Below are positions 7,501 to 11,209 of a stretch of 11,209 nucleotides of DNA, piece by piece. The notes beneath the pieces were generated by a model. The model worked only from the letters and a program-made list of their open reading frames with translations, was not told the origin of the DNA and did not search any database. Location: NCBI GenBank assembly GCA_026770585.1, contig MU646966.1:161992-173200 (forward strand). Direction: 5' to 3'. The translations under genes were made by a program, and so were the position numbers. The DNA comes from Baffinella frigidus. Its lineage: Eukaryota > Cryptophyceae > Cryptomonadales > Baffinellaceae. How positions within the stretch are numbered: the first letter of the stretch is position 1; the number at the start of each line of letters is the position of its first letter.

Positions 7501-9545
7501 CCCGCCCCCCAAAATAGCGCCCCTGGCTGCCGTCCCATGCGTGTGACCCGCTAAGGTTTCAGTCAAGTCTCTGTGCACACGTCCTGAACCGGCAAGATCT
7601 GTACCGGAAGTTTTTAGTTAACCGTGGCGCGTGTCTGCAGATTGTCGACCCCGGCGCGGACCGCTACTGCCCGGAGAGCGTCTGCAAGGTCGCGTCTGCA
7701 AACCCCTCGACCATCGACCCTGCACCCTGCACCCTCGACCCTGGAACCTCGACCCTCGACCCTCGACGCTGCACCCTGCATTATGCACCCTGCATTATGC
7801 ACCCTGCGCCTTGAACCCTGCACCCTGCACCCTGCACCCTGCACCCTGCACCCTCCTACCGCTACTGCCCGGAGAGCGTCTGCAAGGTCGCGTCCGCAAA
7901 CCCCTGGACCATCGACCCTCGACCCTCGACCCTGAACCCTCGACCCTCGACCCTGAACCCGACCCTCGACCCTGAAGTCTGAAAGATCTGTCGTGGCCTG
8001 AGTTTTATTCTGGATCGTCCTAAAAGGCTTTCTATTCGCCTATTTGTACTGGATTTCTGCTCTTAAACACTTGTAAGGACGAGCGAGAGTAAAACTCAGG
8101 CAGAGCTGCAAGGTCGCGTCCGCGAACACGCGTTGTTTCAGAATGGCAGGTTGCGTTCGTGTTTCGTTGAGGGTCTCACGTATTTCATTGTTTTCACCCA
8201 GGCCAGCCTGTTGAGCTGGCTCAAGCCAGGATCTCAAGTATTTTCATGTGCGAGGCCACTCAATTTAAATCGTGTTTTTGCTATCTTGGGGTGAGTTTTC
8301 TCCTATATTAAAGCTATGTCGAAGCCAATGCAGCAAAATAAGCGACACACCACCCTTAACATAGCATAACAGGCGGTTTAAATTGAGTGGCCTCGCACAT
8401 TAGTTTCATTGTTTTCACCCAGGCCAGCCTGCTGAGCCAGCTGGCTTGTACCAATAACAAAGGTCTCTGCGGTACCAATAACAAAGGTCTCTGCGCAGGC
8501 GGTTGTTCGTATCAAGCTGGCTTGATACGAACAACCGCCTGCGGTTGTTGGTCGAGGGTCGTATCGAGCCAGGCGGTTGTGAGCCTCAACAGGCCAGCAT
8601 TCGTATGGGACTCTTAGCTCTGCCTGCGTCGACCTAACGGACTATTCTTAAGTTGACATCTTGGGTTCGTGGTTCACATCCGTCAACTTTGGAGGACACC
8701 AACGAGCCCTGCCTGTGTCGGGATGACTGGTCGTGTTTGCACGAAACGTTGACGGATTTCCAAGGAAAGCGGTTTTAATTTGAAACTTTTGGATTCAATG
8801 AAAATTACTACACGAATGCTTTCATATTACTAGTCAAACTCGTTCTGTGTAGTAAATTTCATTGCCAGAAAGCTTGAAATTACAACCGTTTTCCTATGAG
8901 ATTTGTAGCACAAACGTGGGCAAGCAACTTCCAGGCTCCTCATTTTGAGGAGACCAGATTGACTCAGACAGAGCTGGGCCACGCTTCATTTCGGACTGTC
9001 GTGTTATGTCCCCACGGATGACCTACGGACGGCCTACCATAGGGTCCTAAGGATTATTCACTCATGGGTTATTCACGAAGTCCCTTCGCAGCCCGCCGTG
9101 TTGCATTCGTGTTTCGTTGGAGGGTCACGTATCTCAAAGCGGGCTACAAAGGGACTTCGTGAATACCCCATGAGTGAATAATCCATAGGACCCTATGGTA
9201 GGCCGTCCGTAAGCCATCCGTGGGGATAATGCCTTTTTATCGTGTAAGGATCAGGTGGTTGGTGGTAGTAACGACCTTAGGTCGTTCCTACGGATATCCT
9301 AACCGGCTCGTGGTGGCTCGGCCACGAAGAATCCCTTCGTAGCCCGCTGTGTGGTTCATTGCTTTCACCCAGGCCCAAACCCGAAGTGCAAACCTTCAAA
9401 TAAAGTACTAGGGAGGCGAAATTCACACAAAAAAGGAATAGGGGAGTGAGAAAACTCAATGCTGTCCATGTTGGTGGTAATAAAGGTCTCTGAAAAGCCG
9501 GCTGTTGCTTTGAACTAACCTTTGTTTTTCTAGTTACGAAGCTCT

Positions 9546-9611
<66 letters not shown>

Positions 9612-10444
9612 GTGGATGACTGGGGGTGTGCGTGCAAGGACAACGGCTGTCCCGCCGTGCGGCCGTATCGCTATCAATAAACGTCTCCGCCCAGGCGGTT
9701 GTCGGTATTAACGACACAAATTCTTGGTATTAACGACATATTTTTTTAATTATCCACTATACGAATTGTTGGTATTAACGAAGCGCTGTCCTCTTTCTCG
9801 GTGTCAGGCGGGCGACTGGGGGTGTGCGTGCAAGGACAACGTCTGCCCCGCCGCCCAGGCGGCTGTTGGTATTAATGATACACATTGTTGGTATTAACGA
9901 TACAAATTCTTTTGATCAACGATGCAAATTGTTGGTATTAACGAAGCGCTGTCCTCTCTATCTGTGTCAGGTTGGTGACTGGGGGGGTGCGTGCAAGGAT
10001 CAGGTGGTTGGTGGTAGTAACATTGCAGGGCAGTAACATTGGTGGTCAATACCTCACTCCAATGTTAATACGTTGGTATTGACCAACAATGCGTCTGGCA
10101 GGTGGGTGACTGGGGGTGTGCGAGCAAGGATCAGGCGGTTGTTGGTATTAACATTGCTGGTGGTATTAACGAAGCGCTGTCCTCTCTCTCTGTGTCAGGT
10201 GGGTGACTGGGGGGGTGCGTGCAAGGATCAGGTGGTTGGTGGCAGTAACATTGGTGGGCAGTAACATTGGTGGTCAATGCCTCACTCCAATGTTAATACG
10301 TTGGTATTGACCACCAATGCGTCTGGCAGGTGGGTGACTGGGGGTGTGCGTGCAAGGACAACGTCTGCCCCGCCGTCGAGCGCCTCCTCGGCGTCCTCTC
10401 CCTCGAGGTGCGTTGCTTGTTTCGGGTGTGTGTGTGTGTGTGTG

Positions 10445-10477
<33 letters not shown>

Positions 10478-10478
10478 T

Positions 10479-10537
<59 letters not shown>

Positions 10538-11209
10538 GATGTACCGAGACGGTCGAGCGTCTCCTCGGCGTCCTCTCTCTCGAGGTACTCCCTCACCCGT
10601 GACCCTAAACCCTAAACCCTGCCACACGCGGCCCCCAAGACCCCCACGAGGTCCCCAAAACCCCGATTTGATTACAATTTGATTATAATAATCAAGGCCC
10701 CAAGAATCTGGGGGCTACGTGACTAAGTTTCTACCAGAAAAAAGCTAAAATAAGTGGAATTTGACGACGCGCTTTTTAAAACGATGATCTCGTAGTCTAC
10801 CGTGCGGGAACCCTGAACTCCTGAACCCTCAACCCTGAACCCTTCACAGGGTCTCGTGGTGCTGCGCGTGACCCTCATCGCCTGAACCCTCAACCCTGAA
10901 CCCTGCACTCTCAACCCCTGGGCGCCCAGCAGGGTCTGGTGGTCCTCGGCGACCTCGAAGTCCGCGGTGCGGGAACCCTGAACTCTAACCTCTGAACCCC
11001 TGAGCCCTTCACAGGGTTTGGTAGCGCTCTGCGTGGTCCTCATCGCCTTCCCTAAACCCTGAAACCCTAAACTCCAAACCCCAAACCCTGAACCATAAAC
11101 CCTGAACCCTGCACCCTAAACCCCAACCCCCAAACCCTAAACCCCAAACCCTGAACCGCAGGGTCTAGTGGTGCTGTGCGTGATCCTGACGACGTTCTCG
11201 ATCTGCCTG
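4322..11209 (+). CDS. Cysteine-rich secretory/type I membrane protein, unknown family (5 exons, 3' end outside window)
   Basis: Spliced model with exons 4322-4546, 6545-6682, 7641-7688, 10330-10407 and 11162-11209+, giving 179 residues so far; every intron is phase 0 and GT-AG. Residues 1-21 form a signal peptide (hydrophobic ALVFALLFIAG, then ARA|ND). Residues 22-60 are a His/Asp/Pro-rich spacer. Residues 61-150 carry 14 cysteines, an even number that suggests disulfides, with clusters CEPCGWC and CACKDNVC and one N-glycosylation sequon (NHS, residue 96). From residue 164 a hydrophobic stretch (GLVVLCVILTTFSICL) suggests a membrane anchor. I do not recognise the family; a surface or endomembrane role is inferred only from topology. 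The start at 4322 was preferred over an in-frame Met at 4238 because it opens the signal peptide and has an ACC|ATG context. Nearly every internal exon end is echoed in a flanking intron. Confidence 0.75.
4640..4789 (+). repeat. 150-base direct repeat, copy 1
   Basis: About 88 percent identical to 6383-6532, starting GGATGGGAGGGCC and ending GTGCTGAAGGACC. Both copies keep one open frame (CGDWGWCLGME... VVFVLKD). Differences are not mainly synonymous, so coding function is doubtful. Confidence 0.85.
5090..5242. mobile_element. Foldback family 1, partial copy flanked by 20-base direct repeats
   Basis: Core 5115-5217 has the left arm (GGTAGTTAGGCATACGGC, CCTACCGTAGGCCGAG), the loop and the start of the right arm. 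The 20 bases AGCATCGCTTCAGTCCAAAC stand on both sides (5090-5109, 5223-5242), like an unusually long target-site duplication or a tandem-duplication scar. The right junction also forms a small hairpin (GACTGAAG/CTTCAGTC). Confidence 0.75.
5391..6382 (+). pseudogene. Array of exon-2 5'-end echoes with their acceptor sites
   Basis: Copies of (C)CGCAG|GA... at 5391-5424, 5848-5860, 5899-5941, 6216-6267 and 6318-6382, plus bare acceptor copies near 5580 and 5987. The last is 60 of 65 bases identical to exon 2. The intron 3' flank (GGTACGAAACG...CTCCTCTTGCTGAGCA.CGCGCGCT) is repeated at about 5940 and 6268. The unit starting GGCTGGGAGGCTGATACGTG repeats at 5763 and 6003. Confidence 0.8.
5598..5754. 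mobile_element. Foldback family 1, complete hairpin element
   Basis: Arms 5598-5665 and 5686-5754 (about 68 bases) are near-perfect reverse complements around a 20-base loop containing GTTTTGGTCCTAGGATCC. Arms include TAACGGCC, AATGGGGTAGTTAGGC and CCTACCGTAGGCCGAG. No coding capacity: a foldback or MITE. Confidence 0.85.
6383..6532 (+). repeat. 150-base direct repeat, copy 2
   Basis: Partner of 4640-4789. It fills nearly the whole gap between the best exon-2 echo (ending 6382) and the true exon 2 acceptor (6544). Confidence 0.85.
6545..6682 (+). CDS. Gene B exon 2 (Cys-rich core)
   Basis: 46 codons between CTGCGCAG and donor GTCCGC. It encodes ECYNNPLGEPWCEPCGWC, a sequon NHS, and an aliphatic tail ending VIDFCQ; six cysteines. 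It is the only copy in the array 5391-6682 that continues open to a matching donor. Its last 33 bases are repeated exactly at 6796-6828. Confidence 0.8.
6699..6795. repeat. CCCGAAA heptamer array, part 1
   Basis: Tandem CCCGAAA units beginning 16 bases after the exon 2 donor and running into the exon-2 3' echo. Confidence 0.95.
6796..6828 (+). pseudogene. Exact echo of exon 2's 3' end
   Basis: 33 bases identical to 6650-6682 (VAAISVIDFCQ), followed by GTCC as at the true donor. The identity implies a recent duplication or gene conversion. In a different frame from the true exon across the heptamers. Confidence 0.9.
6842..6985. repeat. CCCGAAA heptamer array, part 2 (degenerate)
   Basis: Variants GAAACAC, CCCGAAA, CCCGAAAT and CCTGAAA around a run of nine G at 6883-6891. 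Confidence 0.9.
7216..7238. repeat. Small perfect hairpin
   Basis: TTTAATTAGG / CCTAATTAAA, 10-base arms with a 3-base loop, in an AT-rich patch. Confidence 0.8.
7391..7605. repeat. 38-base direct repeat pair
   Basis: 7391-7428 and 7568-7605 share CACACGTCCTG and ACCGGCAAGATCTGTACC with two mismatches overall. The second copy ends 35 bases before exon 3. Confidence 0.85.
7641..7688 (+). CDS. Gene B exon 3 (microexon, 16 codons)
   Basis: 48 bases between GTGTCTGCAG and donor GTCGCG, encoding IVDPGADRYCPESVCK with two cysteines. It is phase 0 on both sides, and a 3'-end copy lies at 7858-7886. Support comes from the Cys pattern, good splice sites, phase agreement and the neighbouring duplicate. 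Confidence 0.7.
7719..7854. repeat. CCCTGCA/CCCTCGA heptamer array
   Basis: Period-7 units switching between CCCTGCA and CCCTCGA, with two CATTATG units. Starts 30 bases after the exon 3 donor. Confidence 0.92.
7858..7886 (+). pseudogene. Echo of exon 3's 3' end with donor
   Basis: ACCGCTACTGCCCGGAGAGC through AAG matches 7660-7688. Similarity continues about 30 bases into the intron (GTCGCGTC.GCAAACCCCT.GACC), so a unit of about 198 bases was duplicated. A shorter copy (CTGCAAGGTCGCGTCCGCGA) is at about 8106-8125. Confidence 0.85.
7911..7977. repeat. CCCTCGA/CCCTGAA heptamer array
   Basis: Tandem CCCTCGA with CCCTGAA interruptions after the exon-3 echo. Confidence 0.9.
7997..8100. repeat. 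Inverted repeat, about 26-base arms
   Basis: CCTGAGTTTTATTC...TCGTCCTA (7997-8022) pairs with TAAGGACGA...AGTAAAACTCAGG (8074-8100), about 80 percent. Confidence 0.75.
8246..8400. repeat. Perfect 24-base inverted repeat
   Basis: Arms 8246-8269 and 8377-8400 (ATGTGCGAGGCCACTCAATT... and its complement) with a 107-base spacer. Confidence 0.9.
8495..8542. repeat. Perfect 48-base palindrome
   Basis: GCAGGCGGTTGTTCGTATCA then AGC, a 2-base centre, and the exact complement. The arm sequence GGCGGTTGTT.GTAT is also part of the exon-4 echo unit (9693-9710, 10134-10148). Preceded by a tandem repeat of GGTACCAATAACAAAGGTCT. Confidence 0.9.
8762..8895. repeat. Inverted repeat, about 55-base imperfect arms
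   Basis: AAGGAAAGCGGTTTTAATTT...TTACTACAC (8762-8815) against GTGTAGTAAATTTCATTG...AACCGTTTTCCT (8841-8895). Confidence 0.8.
9010..9225. mobile_element. Long foldback element of family 2
   Basis: Arms 9010-9096 and 9139-9225 are 87 bases each, 81 pairing. They start CCCCACGGATG, include CGGACGGCCTACCATAGGGT and end CCCTTCGCAGCCCGC. The 42-base loop (TTCGTGTTTCGTTGGAGGGT...) matches single-copy-like DNA at 8150-8180. Non-coding. Confidence 0.85.
9267..9351. mobile_element. MITE-like family 2, copy 3
   Basis: CCTACGGATATCCTAACCGG...CGGCCACGAAGAAT ending CCCTTCGTAGCCCGCTGTG. It lies directly after AAGGATCAGGTGGTTGGTGG (9246-9265), a piece of the exon-4 echo unit. Confidence 0.6.
9548..9610. 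repeat. CT microsatellite expanded from an acceptor pyrimidine tract
   Basis: About 30 CT units ending CTCAG|GTGG at the first exon-4 echo. The other echoes have GAAGCGCTGTCCTCTCTCTC-TGTGTCAG at the same place, so the tract appears to have grown here. Confidence 0.9.
9612..10230 (+). pseudogene. Five exon-4 5'-end echoes with acceptor sites
   Basis: GTGGGTGACTGGGGG-type starts at 9612, 9808, 9971, 10102 and 10199, each after a (T)CAG or GGCAG acceptor. The copies at 9971/10199 and 10102/10330 are spaced 228 bases, showing a tandem duplication that produced the true exon or its neighbour. Copies end in stops or lack the second half. GGTATTAACGAAGCGCTGTC is repeated between them. Confidence 0.82.
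10330..10407 (+). CDS. Gene B exon 4
   Basis: 26 codons between GTCTGGCAG and donor GTGCGT, encoding VGDWGCACKDNVCPAV then ERLLGVLSLE. Five upstream copies of its 5' end and one downstream copy of its 3' end flank it. This copy alone has both halves intact and a proper donor. The amphipathic ERLLGVLSLE leads into the membrane segment. Confidence 0.78.
10426..10538. repeat. TG then TCTG microsatellite next to exon 4 donor
   Basis: (TG)n from about 10426 changing to (TCTG)n up to 10538, with one TTTC interruption. It lies 19 bases after the donor and gives rise to spurious Cys/Val/Ser and Asp/Arg/Gln-Thr open frames. Confidence 0.95.
10550..10584 (+). pseudogene. Echo of exon 4's 3' half with a donor site
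   Basis: GGTCGAGCGTCTCCTCGGCG then TCCTCTCTCTCGAG|GTACTC, matching ERLLGVLSLE with synonymous changes (CGC/CGT, TCC/TCT) and an intact GT. Confidence 0.85.
10601..11158. repeat. CCCTAAA/CCCTGAA heptamer arrays
   Basis: Blocks at about 10601-10619, 10808-10843, 10883-10918, 10972-11010 and 11050-11158, between exon-5 echoes. The last block runs to within three bases of the exon 5 acceptor AG. Confidence 0.88.
10850..11053 (+). pseudogene. Three exon-5 echoes with acceptor sites
   Basis: Starts at 10850 (GLVVLRVTLIA then stop), 10933 (GLVVLGDLEV) and 11015 (GLVALCVVLIAFPKP then stop), each after CACAG or CAGCAG. The flank GTGCGGGAACCCTGAACTC recurs at 10803 and 10968, so the unit is about 165 bases. 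Confidence 0.78.
11162..11209 (+). CDS. Gene B exon 5 (start of membrane segment, cut by window end)
   Basis: 16 codons after acceptor GAACCGCAG, encoding GLVVLCVILTTFSICL, open to the last base. It is phase 0. Three earlier partial copies (10850, 10933, 11015) begin with the same GLV but run into stops. I took this copy as functional because it alone diverges from the heptamer arrays and stays open. Confidence 0.65.

Larger units (their letters stand above)
6683..7640 (+). other. Gene B intron 2 (content overview)
   Basis: It begins within 20 bases of the donor with CCCGAAA arrays, includes an exact copy of the end of exon 2, then unique-looking DNA (6986-7390), a small AT hairpin and a 38-base direct repeat. 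A Cys-rich open stretch near 7340-7425 was considered as an exon but lacks matching phase-0 splice sites. Confidence 0.65.
7689..10329 (+). other. Gene B intron 3 (content overview)
   Basis: The largest intron, 2.6 kb. Heptamer arrays and exon-3 echoes come first, then a cluster of inverted repeats (7997-8100, 8246-8400, 8495-8542, 8762-8895, 9010-9225), then exon-4 echoes from 9247 to the true exon. No independent gene was found. Confidence 0.7.
10408..11161 (+). other. Gene B intron 4 (content overview)
   Basis: It starts with a TG/TCTG microsatellite next to the donor, followed by a copy of the 3' half of exon 4, then CCCTGAA-type heptamers with three exon-5 echoes, and ends in heptamers directly before the acceptor. 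A small hairpin (GCCCCAAGA/TCTGGGGGC) is at about 10697-10715. Confidence 0.65.

Noticed and set aside
7294-7554. Cys-containing open stretch (HTCGVSGHTSCTGKICTQ) as an extra gene B exon
   Set aside because: The frame lacks a phase-0 acceptor and donor pair; the nearest AG acceptor gives a stop or another frame, and part of it is a 38-base repeat.
10274-10682. Cys/Val/Ser and Asp/Arg/Gln/Thr repeat proteins
   Set aside because: They are frames of the TG/TCTG microsatellite; only 10330-10407 inside is supported as an exon.
1-11209. CRISPR array, bacterial operon, rRNA or viral genes
   Set aside because: The tandem repeats have period 2-7 or about 165-230 with no spacer pattern, splice sites interrupt all genes, and no rRNA, capsid, polymerase or integrase motifs are visible.

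Overview
This window looks like nuclear DNA of a eukaryote, probably a flagellated unicellular alga or related protist. The evidence is GT-AG introns with short, GC-rich exons, plant/alga-type telomere-like heptamers (CCCTAAA and variants) inside introns, abundant microsatellites and foldback elements, and no bacterial-style gene packing. I cannot name the species. Almost none of the longer open frames is a gene; the real coding signal is in short exons joined across introns.

Two divergent genes share a 264-base intergenic region (4058-4321). Gene A (minus strand, 4057 down to 27, continuing off the left edge) encodes a thioredoxin-fold protein with an intact WCGPC active site. It has four visible exons: 4057-3973, 3677-3587, 1777-1712 and 105-27. 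It resembles the thioredoxin domain of axonemal/outer-arm-dynein thioredoxins and of the NME8/NME9 (TXNDC3/TXNDC6) family, which would fit a flagellated cell. Gene B (plus strand, from 4322, continuing off the right edge) encodes an unrecognised secretory or type I membrane protein: signal peptide, His/Pro-rich spacer, a 14-cysteine ectodomain spread over exons 1-4, and a hydrophobic segment starting in exon 5. Its exons are 4322-4546, 6545-6682, 7641-7688, 10330-10407 and 11162-11209 (cut by the window end). All four introns are phase 0.

The striking feature is how the introns are built. Most internal exon ends of gene B are repeated as partial, decaying copies ('echoes') in the neighbouring intron. 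Copies of an exon's 5' end with its 3' splice site lie upstream (exons 2, 4 and 5). Copies of an exon's 3' end with its 5' splice site lie downstream (exons 2, 3 and 4). Gene A has at least one such echo, of exon 4. Between the echoes lie period-7 telomere-like arrays whose dominant sequence differs from intron to intron, and microsatellites that abut splice sites. The introns also hold several foldback/MITE-like families: one with a CTACCGTAGGCCGAG core (three copies), one ending in CACAGCGGGCTACGAAGG (several copies), a perfect 48-base palindrome, and other inverted repeats.

Layout: 1-4057 gene A with introns of about 1.6, 1.8 and 0.3 kb; 4058-4321 divergent promoter region; 4322-11209 gene B with introns of about 2.0, 1.0, 2.6 and 0.75 kb. 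The two genes need not be functionally related. The gene models come from reading frame, splice sites, intron phase and protein sense; no transcript evidence was available.
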